This document shows, in pieces, positions 1-11,400 of a stretch of DNA of 64,000 bases. Source of the DNA: Clitoria ternatea (Eukaryota > Streptophyta > Magnoliopsida > Fabales > Fabaceae); assembly GCA_037962975.1 (NCBI GenBank), contig CM075675.1:41648501-41712500 (forward strand). Reading direction: 5' to 3'. Each line of letters begins with the position of its first letter. Within the stretch, counting starts at the first letter, position 1. Under the pieces are notes generated by a model, which saw only the letters and a list, made by a program, of their open reading frames with translations, had not been told where the DNA came from and searched no databases. The position numbers and the translations under genes were made by a program.

Positions 1-2349
1 TGTTGAGAATCCTATGATTGTTGAGTTTGATCCTCATCCTACTCATATGGTTCTTGAGTAGGTTGAGGTTGATTCTGATCATGGATATTTTGATGATTGG
101 GGGTCTCCTCAACAAGATTAGTAGTATTTGTTTGGTCATCAAAAGGAAAAAGAGAAGACACCCCCAATCTCAAGATGATGTCTTTACATAAAGTTTAGAT
201 AAAAGGGAAAACATATTCATAAAACACCATATTTGTAGAAGCATAAAATAACTGGGAATTAAGGTCATATAAAAAATATCCCTTTGTTCCTTCTTCAAAA
301 CTTAGAAAACAATTTTATGTGCTCTAGGCTGAAATTTAGTTTTATGAGTTGGTAAAGTACTTGTATAACATAGACGTCCAAAAAATTTTAAATTAATGAA
401 TTTAGGTGAGAAATTATAGACAAAATCATAAAGGGACATGTTTTTAAGCAAGAGACTAGGCAATTTGTTGATAATATACATAGTGAGTGACAACAGAGTT
501 CCAAAAGCTTTGAGGTAAGCGAGCTTGGAAGAAAAAAGCCCTAGCAACATTTAGGATATGTTTATATTTTCTTTCAACTATCTCATTTTGTTGAGAGGTT
601 TCTATACATGTGGTTAAATACAAAATATCTTTTGATTTTTTTGAAAAAAGTCATGCATTATAAATTCTACATCATTGTCACTTCTCAAAGATTTCATATC
701 AATATTAAAATGAGTTTTGATATGGGAAACAAAATTAATCAAGTGTTTTTCATAAGAAAAATCCAGGTAAATCTGATATGATCATTAACTAAGGTAAGGA
801 GAAATCTATGTCTAAAACAAGAAGGAACAGAACATGGGCCCTATATATCAACATGAATCATGTCAACCATTTTATTAGAAGCACAATTGATATTAAAGAA
901 GGCAAACCTATTTTGTTTTGACATATGACATACATCACAAGGAATATGCTATTACTATAAGAAGCAAAAAAGAGAAATTAATCAGAGAGTAATTTGTGAA
1001 TAGACTTAGAAACATGTCCCATTCTAAAATGCCAAAGGAAATTGTCCAATAAACTAGAAGATGCATAAAGGCAACAACGGGAAAAGAATCAATTTGTTCA
1101 TAGGGCATATCAATGACAAACGATCCTTGGTGCTTAATTATACCAATTATCCTCTTTGAGGTTTTCTATAAAACAACATTGATTGAGTTGTTCATTTCAA
1201 GTTGACAATCAAAATGTTCTAAGAGTTTACTCATAGAAACTATGTTTAGATGACATAGAACACATTATGCAAAACAAGTGATTGAGTTAAGGAAAGTTCC
1301 ACAAATAGATGTACTCACTTGCAACAACTCAAACAAACCTTGGTATTGTTCTTGGCTAAGAACCACTCCTTTTTAATGATCTTCTTTAGGACTTATTCCT
1401 TTAGAGTTGATGGTGTTGGCCATTTTGGAGGATTTAGATTAATACTATTGGTGAAAACCATGTCTAAGATAATATGTTTCCATAGTATGATTTGTCTTTT
1501 TGTAATAAGTACACAGCTTATTATTTTGTTGACCCTTTCCTATGTAAATATTATTCTATGATTTATTTTTCTTGTTAAGATTCCCATTATTCTTGCCTTG
1601 TTGAGAGGTCATAGCTAGGACTAGAGAGTCGAGATTCCTAGAGGGAAATTCAATATAAAATTTCCTTTCTTATCAAAATACCATTGAGAAAACTCAGGTA
1701 ATATTTGGAAGAGGATCAAGAAACATTGTTTGGGATCTAACTTATGTGTACTACTCATTTAAACTCTTAAGAAACTTGATGACCAAATCTTGTTCTTTGT
1801 AGATGCAAACATATTCAATAGTACCACAAGGACATTGAATAGAACATTTACATCTTGGACTTAGCCTATAAATTTCAATTTCATCCCACAAAGCCTTGAG
1901 CTAGGTGAAATACTTAGAAACATCAAGACTTCCTTGGTGTAAATGGTAGAATTCTTTTTACAAATTAGTTATCCTAAAGATGCCACCTTGTGAAAAATGA
2001 ACATAGAGATCTTTCTTGGCATCAACAATAAGTTCAAGTCGCAAGATAGATTTTACTATCAATGGCTCTACCAAGTGAAGAATCCATGAGATTGAGGACT
2101 GTGTTGTTGTATCATTTTCAAGGAACAAACAAGGGATCATTCTTGGTAGGTGGTTGAATAATAGTGTCATCAACAAACTTAAGTTTGCTCTTCTAATCCA
2201 AGGAAACCTTCATGTCTTAAGCCTATGAAAGATAATTCTCGTCATTTGTTAGGGGCATAACCATGATGATTGCTAAGTTTTCGTTTGAATGTAGAAAAAT
2301 AGGCATAAGAGGGATTTATGTTATAATGAAGGTAATCTTGATTTGCCAT
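1..2349 (-). pseudogene. Decayed Ty1/copia gag-pol remnant
   Basis: Minus-strand fragments resemble a Ty1/copia polyprotein broken by many stops and frameshifts. At 550-302 an 82-residue stretch looks like the end of a copia integrase core: it has INKLPS, then FGRLCY and a THKTKFQPRAHK-like segment (family: INRLPS, FGCLCY, HRTKF.PRA). Around 2349 an ATG opens a gag-like start. It is followed at about 2240-2110 by motifs such as KLKFVDDTIIQP, which match the KLGFVDG region of copia gag. The order gag (high coordinates) to integrase (low) fits a minus-strand element running off the left edge of the window. Reverse transcriptase is not inside the window. No function is expected. The family call rests on motif resemblance only. 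Confidence 0.7.
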
Positions 2350-2594
2350 AGGGAAGAAGAAACAAGAAAAGAAAGGAACAGAGCTTGGGAGACGAAGAAA
2401 CAAGAAAACTTGCATTGTTTAAGCTCTTGATTTAAGAAACTTAAACATGTATATTGAAGAAGAATTTTTTATATATATAAAACAAAGGAGATACAAACTA
2501 ACTAACTGTTAGTTCAAAAGACTATAACAAACTAATTGACCACCACCTCCACACAACCTTTACTCATACCACACTAGTAACTACACCTCTAACA
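2350..2594 (-). repeat. Possible LTR of the decayed copia element
   Basis: Read on the minus strand, this stretch starts TGTTAGAGGTG at 2594, has a TATA-like TATATATAAAA run near 2467-2480 and leads directly into the gag-like ATG at 2349. That is the expected layout of a short copia 5' LTR plus leader. No partner LTR lies in the window and no clear primer-binding site was found, so the boundaries are guesses. Confidence 0.35.
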
Positions 2595-3657
2595 CCCTAA
2601 AGATTTTTTAAAAAAGGAACATGCATGACAGAGATGAACAGAAGTGGAATATGAAAATGATATCGGACACAACAAAATTAGAAGGAAACAAAAGTAACTA
2701 TACATTTACATATCTCATGCAACATCTCAAAAACAAGGTTGAATCCTTTCATAAAGACCTTATTATTAGAGAATCACAAAATGCTAAGGTTAAGGGTTAA
2801 CATTATGAAGAAGTCAAGTGGTGAAAATTTAGGGACAATAGGATGTGATGTTGAATCACAATGATTCTTAGGTTAGTATCGATGTTTGGTTTGAATGACG
2901 GTGGTGTAGGAGCAACGGTGTTGGAGATAAGAAGGTACACTCGAGGTGTCAATGATGAGTATGGCATTGACATAGAGGTAATGATTTTGAGTTAGCCAAT
3001 GAAGACAATATGACAGTGGTCAAGCTAATGGTAGGGAGAAGAAAAGGCCGAGGACGAGGGTGGGTTAGAGGGAGAGGAAAATGACTGGTTTAGGTTATGA
3101 GGGTTAATTAAGGGTAGGCATATACAATGTCATTTCGCTTATCCATGTGATGTTCTCAATAACAATTAATACTACACTTAAGCAAGAGGGACTATTTTAC
3201 ATGACAAAGTGAAAGGCAAGAGACTAGTGTTAATTTAGAAGTTTGAGAAATATAACATATTTTCACAAAGTGAGAGACTAATTTGATTGTTTACTTTCAT
3301 GAATGCTTGTTGATCTACATGGCAACAAGAATACTTGAATCATTTATCGAATATAAAAAGGTGTATTAATACCTAAATAGAATGCTAAAGTACATTCTAA
3401 AGTTTCAACATTTATCATTGACTTTGATCAAAAGGAAATGGGCAATTGCCAAATCTGGAGAGAGGATTTAGTGTTTATGCATGTTGCATTGTTGAATAGA
3501 AATAATATTGCACGTTCATATATTGCTTATGTTGAATAAACTCTAACTATGATCGCACTTCTCACACCTTGAGCAAAGCTCTATTTAATTGAATGGTCAA
3601 CTAATCATATTGAAATAATTATTTCACATGAACTTGTATAATAACTAGATTGGGAAT
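2595..3657. other. Gene-free AT-rich stretch
   Basis: No open frame, splice-consistent exon or recognisable repeat was found. A purine-rich patch at about 3025-3085 (AGAAGAAAAGGCCGAGGACG and similar) is only low-complexity sequence. Confidence 0.4.
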
Positions 3658-4381
3658 TAGGAGTGTTCGTGGTCCGGATCGGTTCGATTTTATGATAAAA
3701 TATCATCCGATCCGATCACTTTATTAAATTATGGTTCGGTCCGGTTCGATTGAAATGAATGGCACCATCCAATCTAATCCGACCCGATCAAATGCAGTTT
3801 GAATTAGATCAGTTTATGCGGTTTTTTCTCATTTTATATTTTTTTATAAAATCATATAAACATTATAATTATAGCAATGCAAAGAATATTTAAGTTCTCA
3901 GCGATGGAAGATCATTAATAAGTAAAACAAGACAAGTTTTTAACAATTTTAATTCAAACATAAAACAAATAAAGTACTTATAAGACTTAAATAAGATTCA
4001 ATGTAAAACAACAGAAATATTAAAAGTCTTGATCCAAGATTTTAGTCTTCTTGTTCTTCCTCTAACTTGGAGAAATTTTTAAAAAATAAGTGTTATTATA
4101 CACTTTAAACAAAATTACAAAATAAAATATAGAGGCTAAATTAAACAAACTAATAAAGCAATAAGTGAAAGAGATTCTGACTAAATGAAATGAGAACATT
4201 AAAACATAAAACATGCAGATCGGTTCGGTTCTCATAGGTGGAACTAAAAACCGAACTGAACCGCATATGAAATGTGTTTTTTTAAGGTTTCAGTTTTTTT
4301 GGGTTTTTGGTTTGATCAGTTTCGTTTTTTTTGATCGGTTGAGCGGTTTTTCACGGTCTGGATCGGTTGATGAACACCCTA
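3658..4381. mobile_element. Non-autonomous hAT-like transposon (724 bp)
   Basis: The element is bounded by a perfect 8-bp direct repeat, TTGGGAAT, at 3650-3657 and 4382-4389. This is the target-duplication length typical of hAT transposons. Its ends are imperfect inverted repeats: TAGGAGTGTTCGTGGTCC on the left, and TAGGGTGTTCATCAACCG read inward from the right. Both ends are rich in subterminal GGTTCGG / CCGAACC motifs, as in many plant hAT elements. There is no transposase frame; the open frames inside are short and unconvincing. It must have been moved by a transposase made elsewhere. The superfamily call rests on the duplication length and end structure. Confidence 0.75.
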
Positions 4382-4500
4382 TTGGGAATACAACTTTCAT
4401 TATAACATGTTTTACGTTAGACAACATTATTCTAGAAAATAGTTTTAAAAAAACTATTGCTAAAACATCAAATAGACAATACATGACATAATGCTATCAA

Positions 4501-4773
4501 TTGTTGACTATTCACTTTTCATTTCAGGGATGATTAGGTGAGTACAACTAAATATACTACATTTTTAAAAGAAAGCTTAGATGAGTTAGGTTACATAGAG
4601 ACTCATTAGGTTCAAGACATGCCTCAAGATTTGATAAACGTTTACATAAATACTTATAGATCACCCACCAATAATATCTTCACATTAGTGAGATTTGAAC
4701 TAGTAGCTTTATAACTGTAAGTTTAATCATTAACAACATGGATCAACCTTTATTGGTTGTTGACTATTCACTT
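4501..4773 (-). mobile_element. SINE-like insertion with 17-bp target duplication
   Basis: A perfect 17-bp direct repeat, TTGTTGACTATTCACTT, lies at 4501-4517 and 4757-4773 and brackets a 239-bp insert. Long target duplications of this kind are made by LINE-type machinery. On the minus strand the insert starts with a tRNA-like promoter region: an A-box-like TTAATGATTAAACTTAC followed by a B-box-like AGTTCAAATCTC near 4685-4697. There is no coding capacity. The 3' end has no clear poly(A), which is unusual for a recent SINE. Alternatively it could be another non-coding insert of retroposon type. Confidence 0.6.
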
Positions 4774-4846
4774 ATAAACAAGTGAAAGGATCATGTAACA
4801 TAGAATAAGTAACACCTTTTCAAGTCGTAAAATTGTAAAGGTCTGT

Positions 4847-5070
4847 TTGGTGGATATGATAAAGACAAGATAAGAAGGACAAAATATGATAAATTATCAT
4901 ATCCTATGTTTAGTACGCGAACAATATATGATAAGTTTATATTGTTGCTCATCATATCACGTTGATTCTTTGTAATTTCTATCCTTAGAAAAAGTTGAGT
5001 TAAGAACGGACAGAATAAAATAAAGAACATGTTTGTATTATTATTTTATTGTTGTTATAATTATATTATT
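4847..5070. repeat. MITE-like repeat, copy 1
   Basis: This stretch resembles 13675-13850. The best part is about 4969-5070 against 13737-13830, sharing a diverged core that includes AAAATAAAGAACAT / AAGATAAAGAACAT and a following TTATTAT run. The left edge starts CTGTTTGGTGGATATGAT, typical of an end of a small non-autonomous transposon. No certain target duplication was found. Confidence 0.35.
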
Positions 5071-5099
5071 ATAATAAAGTTGCAATAGGAGAAAGTAAA

Positions 5100-5281
5100 A
5101 AAGAGATATAAAGAAAAAAAGAAAGAACATTGAAAGAGTTTAGAGTGAGAGTGAGAGAAACAACAAATTATTTAGTTATGAGATATTAAACACAATGTTT
5201 ATACAATATAGTAAGTGAATAGGTTAGTGCACAACCCAAACTAACTAATATTAACATCTCTAACAGTTGTATACATTATCA
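5100..5281 (-). repeat. 3' LTR portion of second copia element, with polypurine tract
   Basis: On the minus strand a polypurine tract TTTAAGGGGGAA (5293-5282) is followed at 5281 by TGATAATGTATACAACTG, the expected junction of copia internal sequence and 3' LTR. The LTR continues towards lower coordinates. Its end is not defined, because a partner LTR could not be matched. Confidence 0.5.
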
Positions 5282-6990
5282 TTCCCCCTTAAACTCAGAG
5301 GGGCATCAACACTTGTGTTTGTCTCTTAGACTGAGAACCATTGCTTCGACAAAGACTTTGCAAGAACATTTGCAACCTAATCATGAAAAGAAACATGAGT
5401 GATTAGGAGATTTATCAATTACTTTGTCTCTGACAAAGCAAATATCGATTTCCATATGCTTGGTTCAATTGTGGAGTACATTATGACAAAGTGCAACTAT
5501 TCTTTGATTATCACAAAAGTCAGTTGGACTAGAAAAGAACATGTGTAGTTCCATGAAGAGAGATTGAATCCAAGTTGGCTCCATAGCTGTGAGAGTTAAA
5601 CTTTGATACTTAGCCTCAGTGCTTGAACGTGCCACAACGAATTATTTCTTAGGCTAGCGTGATACAAGGTTGGGACTAAGAAAAATGTTGGAACCTAATG
5701 TAGAATGGAGGTCATCTGTGTCTGTAGCCCAATACATCGCAAGGTGTTTTTATGGAGAAGCTGTAGTGAGAAGTAGACAATGATGAGCAGTGCCAACGAG
5801 GTAGCAAAGAATGCATTTAACCATTTGCCAATGATCAAGGCAAGGACCAAACATGAATTAATAGACTTTATTAACAGGGTAACCAAGCTCAGGGCGTGTA
5901 ATAGTAACATATTGAAGTGCCCAATGACTAAGTGATAGAGGTCAGGATCTATCATGCGTTCACTTCCCTGCTTGGTGAGGCGACAGGAGCTAGCCACTGG
6001 AGAAGAGATTGGCTTTGCCTCATGCATGTTGGCTTTAAGCATCAAGTCACGAATGTACTTTGTTTGACAAAGTAAAAGAGAACCAAAAGATAGGGGTTTC
6101 ACCTCATGGCCAAGAAAATAATTGAGTGGACCAAGGTCCTTCAATGGAAATCCATGGTGAAGCTTGATGATCAGAGAAGTGATGAGAACTGTAGAGGACC
6201 TTGTGATGTTGATATCATCAACATACATGAGGGTGTATAATGTCCCATGAGATATTGTGAGAGTAAAGAGAGAAAGGTCGCATTTGCTTGCAATAAAGCC
6301 AAAATGAACTAGAGTGGCTTTGGGCTTACAAACCAAGCTCTAGGGGCTTGTTTGAGGCTGTAAAGGGAACAATGAAGATGACACACAAGTCTTGGATCAA
6401 TAGACTTAAAACCTAGTGGTTGATGCATATGTAGACCTTCTCATAGAGGTGGTTGTTCAAAAAATATATTGACATCAATTTGGCGGATTGGCTAGTTGTT
6501 AGTGAGGGCAATGTTGAGGATAACCCGAACCATGGCTAGCTTAACAACCAAAGAGAAAGTTTGATTGAAATCAAAACCTAACTTGTTGATCAAACCCCTT
6601 TGCCATGAGGCATGCCTTGTATTGATTAATAATTCCATCAGGCTTCTATTTAATGTGCAACAACCACTTATAGCCAATAGCTTTCTTGTGGGGTGGGAGG
6701 GGAACTAAGTCCCATGTGTGATTTCTGACTAGAGCTTGATATTATTTAGACATGGTTTCTACCTTTGAGGACTAGATAAAGCCTACTTTACAGACTTTGG
6801 TTCATTTTGAACCAGAAGCAGAGTCAGATGAAGGTGTGGGAAAACAATGCCAAACTTGAACCTAGTCTGCATTGGATGAGTGGATTGAGGGATAGAGGAA
6901 GCAGGAGCTGAAGAAAATATTGAGGTTGCAAAGAATTAGAGAATGTTTAGTGAGGGAAGTTGAAGCTAGAAGTGAGTACGATGTAGGGCA
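5282..6990 (-). pseudogene. Decayed Ty1/copia pol (reverse transcriptase / RNase H)
   Basis: Minus-strand fragments match a copia reverse transcriptase. At about 6720-6492 there is a GCKW-like start and a TINKYKARLVAKGF-like region in degraded form, followed by FNQTFSLVVKLAMVRVIL (family: FxETFSPVVKxATVRxIL). At 6336-5695, 213 residues carry YVDDI, the catalytic motif, and YFLGHEV (family: YFLGIEV). Downstream, 5690-5300 resembles the RNase H tail in several frames. Upstream, 6840-6720 contains a degraded segment resembling HTWDLVPLPP. Stops and frameshifts separate the pieces, so no protein is expected. The polypurine tract at 5282-5293 fits the 3' end of the same element. Confidence 0.75.
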
Positions 6991-7433
6991 AAAAAAGTAT
7001 GTTTTGAGAAAACTTTATGTTTGGTTATTTTTGTATGCAAAATATTTTCTCACATTGAAACCCTAAGAAAATATAAACATCTTATTCCAAAGCTTATGAC
7101 TAATCCTATACTTGTTATTGAATTCAATTTGCTTTCAATTTTGACTTGTTTATCATTTAATCCAAAACATAACTCATAAATAATATTTTTTAATAAGTCT
7201 TAGAGATCCAGTTTTTTTTAGTTGTTGATATCGTGCAATTAAGCATCTTGGCTCTAATATCATGTTAAAATTTTGATGGTCAACAAATCAAACATGTTGA
7301 GGAGAGTAAAGATAAGTTTATTAGATGAGAAACACTTAAGAGTGGTGCTCTCAATGCTTATAAGATAGTGGACTTCTTAAACATCTGCATTAGAATTTCA
7401 ATTCCATTCAATTAGAAGAAAATAATATAAGAA
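6991..7433 (-). other. AT-rich stretch with a copia-type primer-binding site relic
   Basis: At 7251-7262 the minus strand reads TGATATTAGAGC, two mismatches from the initiator-tRNA-Met primer-binding site TGGTATCAGAGC of copia elements. It directly follows TTTTAACA, a plausible LTR end. The sequence above 7263 could be the matching 5' LTR, but it does not obviously match the LTR piece at 5100-5281, so it may belong to a different lost element. Confidence 0.4.
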
Positions 7434-8500
7434 TTAATATGATCTTTTCGCATCCGAAAGAAAAGGAGAAAAAGTATAACAAAATCCAATATTATTTATA
7501 TAAAGTCTACTATTTTTTAATAACCATATGTGTCCTCCATCAGCCATAATCCTCATCATGTTGGAAGTGGGACGGACTATTGTCAAAGAAGCAAAATTTC
7601 TGCACTCTGGAGGTACAATCTGTTGTGGAAGATGCTTCACAAGGTTAAGACAACCACTTTCACTCTGGACCAGTTATGTTCAAGTATCTAGAAAAATGCT
7701 CATAAAAAATAACTTGTTATCAAGCAAATTTTCTTCCGCTCTCTCAACGATCAGAAATTCATTAATCGTGTTTTAATGCTTTGTCTGTCACCATCAGCGG
7801 GAAAAAAAAAAAAGGAAAACTCGGAGCAAAATATCTCTCTTAACCCAACTTCATCGCGTGCAATATGGACTAACTTGGAATCCCACTCACAACTCCATTA
7901 TCCGCGCTCATGCAATAATATATAAAGGTAATATGAGACGTCATTTAAGTTAATATTCCAACAAGAATCATAATAAGATTAACTCCTCCAACAAGTGTTT
8001 AAACTTGAGACTTTGTTTAAGGAGAATCAAACATATATTATTTATCATTTGAATTTATTAATTTAATTTATGTTTATTTTTTAAAATATAAAAATGTCAT
8101 GTTACTTATTAGGGTGAACTGATCCAGATCCACAAAATGCAATTATCTCATGCAAAATTTTGCTAACATAGCATGTACGCACTATATCCCTAAAGGATTT
8201 GGGTTGTTTCGTCTTAATTTTTAATAAATTCCAATGAGATGTGCATGTTGATAATTGAGTAGATTTAGAAAATGGAATGGCTTAAATCACAATGAGTAAA
8301 TGTGTAATTTAGACCCTCAAAGAATAGTGGTCGAAAAGACTGCCCTATAGACCTCTGAAATATGCATTTTGATAACAAACTTACGTGATAATTTTCTCGA
8401 ATACATGACCGGCATGATATTTTTAAGTAATGAATTGAAGCTTTGCTCCCCAAATAAGTGTATCCCAATTCAAAGTATATTTTCTAGAATCATTCGAGGG
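7434..8500. other. No recognised gene; one exon-like patch
   Basis: Most of the stretch is AT-rich with no support for a gene. On the minus strand at about 7655-7510 there is an exon-like run containing KHLPQQIVPPECRNF and TIVRPTSNMMRIMADGGH. It is preceded by a possible AG acceptor (GGTCCAG) and ends near a possible GT donor. The family was not recognised. The rest, about 7780-8500, holds nothing recognisable. Confidence 0.3.
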
Positions 8501-9049
8501 CAGAGTCGCTAGACAGTTATGTAAGAGATAAGGAGTGAGGAGGTAAGGGCACTATCAAGTATGCAATGGTAATCAGATTGATATAATATAGGTAATACAA
8601 ATAATGATATCCAATCTACACATAAAACAAAATATATTGACGACCCTCTAACAAAGGCAAGAAGAAAAATGAAATGAAAAAACCCGAACAATTTCATAGT
8701 TAATCCCCAATTAGTTGGTTTGGGGCAGTAACCAAAACTGACAAAGAATATGAAATAAATACAATAAAACTTTAATGGGAGGAGGAAAAATAACCCTGTG
8801 ACTTAAATCTTTCCAAGATGTAAACAATAAAACTATATCAGCCAGTGAATCTACAGCTACGACACGAGCTTTGACCACAACACAATTGAGTAATGAGCAT
8901 GTTGCCATCGTAAGAAGTCTTCTGTATCCAAATATGTTCCAGGAGATCTCTTGGGATGTCTTCTAACAAACCGAAATGTGAAACAAAAAATTGTCTCTAA
9001 TATATAGCATAGTGGAGTATGTTCTACTCTATACACTTTGTAAAGCTTT
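8501..9049 (-). other. Probable 3' UTR and downstream flank of the TPP gene
   Basis: The minus-strand sequence follows the TPP stop codon at 9050. Open frames here are short shadows. No polyadenylation site could be fixed with confidence, so the UTR length is unknown. Confidence 0.4.
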
Positions 9050-11400
9050 TCAGCGAGCTTGAATGCTTGATTTCCATATCGCAAGTGACGTGAGAAATTC
9101 CATGACCTGCAGATCCAACATTGGTGCAATTAAGTCATCAAAGAACAATATAAATATAAACAGGTAATAATGATCTAAATAGTATTCCATTGTGTTAGTA
9201 AATTCATCAGCATAGATTTAGATTAGTAGAGACCTAATATAACTTCTGAAAAAGGAGAGTCGGTTCAAAAGAAGAGAACATACAAAGAAAATTATAAGAT
9301 AATTTACCTCAGAGGGATCACGAAGAGAGTAAATTGCGCTGCTTTCCTTTGGGGCAGGAGACACTAAGATGCCACAACCTTTATTAACTTCTCTCAAAAC
9401 CTATTACAGTCCATTTGATATCAGTATTATGGAAATCTAAATTTGAAGCACAGTATCACAACAAGCTATGTATTACCTTGAATGCATCTTCATCTGTCCG
9501 ATCGTCTCCAACATATATAGCCAGCACATCATCACCATCGTTAAGTCCTAAACAAAGATGTCTAATGTCATTTACTGGTAAACAAAATTCAGATACTCAA
9601 AGAATGCAGCAAGCAACCATTAGAAAAAACAATGAACTCACCAAGCGACTCAAGTAAAAATGTAACTGCTTTCCCCTTATTCCAGTCAATCACTGGCCGG
9701 ACCTCTAAAACCTGAAAACTCAGTAAAACATAAAATACTTAAAACACTATAACGGTTAAATCTCTTAGAAAATGAGTGGAAATTTTGGTTCCAGAAATAA
9801 TACCTTACGCCCATGAGTTACTCGCAAACATGGATAGTCCTTCAAAACATCATATACTCTTTGTCCCACAATATCCCAACTCTGTACATTAAATGAAACA
9901 AATGAAAAAGAAATAAATACTTACAACTATGATCAAATATGAAATAAGTTGGTGAAATGAAGGAATCAACTTTTGAGCCAATAACAAATTAGTATCAGAA
10001 AAAGAAGTTAATACCGCTTCAGCTACATTGCGGTAATGTACAGACACACAAAACTTATTGTTCTCAACAGATGCTCCTTCAATGTCTTTTGTACATTCCT
10101 TGAGCAACCCAAGTACCTGTGCAAACATTAGTTGATCAGGATACAACTTTCCAACACAGGAAAAAAAAATGAAAAGTGATTCACTGTGTACAGTATAGTA
10201 TTTTTGCAATTACACATGCCTCATCAATCATGGGAAGAAATTCAGCAGCAGGTTGAAATAAATTAACTTCATTGCCCTGTAATTTCAAAAGTGTGCAAAA
10301 TAGAGGCACATCAGAAAGTTACTTCTAGAAAGACAATGTGAAGTCAGGGACAGGTTGAAAACATATACCATACAGTTAGAAACTTTGAGAACCAGTACCT
10401 TCTTGTCAAAGGAGTTAATGGAATCAAGGTGGTTATCAGAAACAGATTCTCTAAGAGGACCTCTAATGTCCATCCCATGACTACCAGCATAATAGAGCTC
10501 TCTTACTCCAACAAATTCGTATACCTGAGCCAGTAAGGTATATTATAAAGGTTAAAATCAAAAGTGAAAACTGATAACCAACAAGGAAGCTTGTTACAGG
10601 AAGCTTGTTCCTTGAGGGTGAAAGTAAAAACCAGGGAAATAAAAAAGAAACAAACTGCTTTATTGTATAAAATTCTCCGACTACCTTGTCACAGCTTCTT
10701 CCGCTAATTATTGCTGTTGGAAAATATTCTGCCACTTTCCTAACAGCAGCACGCATCTGCAGATGTTGCATGCAGGATCCAAATCAGCAAAATAAGAACA
10801 AGAGAAGGAAAATGCCAGATTGAAAATCCATACAAAAAAAGTTAAGAATATTGTACTACATACATTGTCTGACATGAAAGCACAGTCCGGATTTTCCACA
10901 ATTGGTGAAAGAGTTCCATCATAATCCAGAAACAATGCTATTCTCTTCCCTTTTGCACAGTTAGCAATTTGCTCAAAAGATGCAAGTGCTGATGGATACT
11001 TTAGCTGTGAAATTATGGTTAAAAAACATGGAGAAAGGAAACTGCATAAACAAAACTTCCAAAATTATTCAACATAAAGAAGTACATAGAGGAAAATATG
11101 CTATACCAGCCAGGTGCTATAAGCAGCATCAGCATCAGATGATGCAATCCCAAGGCAAATATCCTTGGACACTTTATTGTGAGTAGGAGAAGATGATTTC
11201 ATGGCGTCCAGCCAACCACTTGATCGAACATCATCGAGAATTCCTGTTTTCTTCCTTGGAATTGCCAGCAAGAAGGAACCATGGGGAAAGGTTGCCCCTT
11301 TAGGAGAGTAAGGTAACTGGTTGGAAGACACACCTAGCCTTGATCTTGTTAAGGGTGCAGCATCAGTAAGGACATGAGTAAGATTTGGCTTCAGGTCCAT
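9050..11400 (-). CDS. TPP: Trehalose-6-phosphate phosphatase (eleven coding exons, 386 aa)
   Basis: TPP dephosphorylates trehalose-6-phosphate to trehalose, the second step of the plant trehalose pathway, and so lowers a sugar-status signal. Coding exons on the minus strand: 11400-11107, 11004-10864, 10756-10685, 10524-10399, 10276-10220, 10116-10015, 9881-9804, 9711-9642, 9547-9477, 9400-9308 and 9106-9050. They sum to 387 codons, a usual length for plant TPPs. The HAD-phosphatase motifs are intact: DYDGTL at residues 125-130 (nucleophile and acid/base aspartates), a SGR motif in exon 3 (TAIISGRS), the substrate-loop region YYAGSHGMDIRGP in exon 4, DWNKGKA near 299-305, and GDDRTDEDAF at 327-336. 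All introns are GT-AG except the one after exon 5 (10219-10117), which starts GCATGT and ends AG. The N-terminal about 100 residues are family-variable. The ATG at 11400 starts the conserved MDLK-type N-terminus. No damage is seen; this is the only intact cellular gene here. Which TPP paralogue it is cannot be told. Confidence 0.95.
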
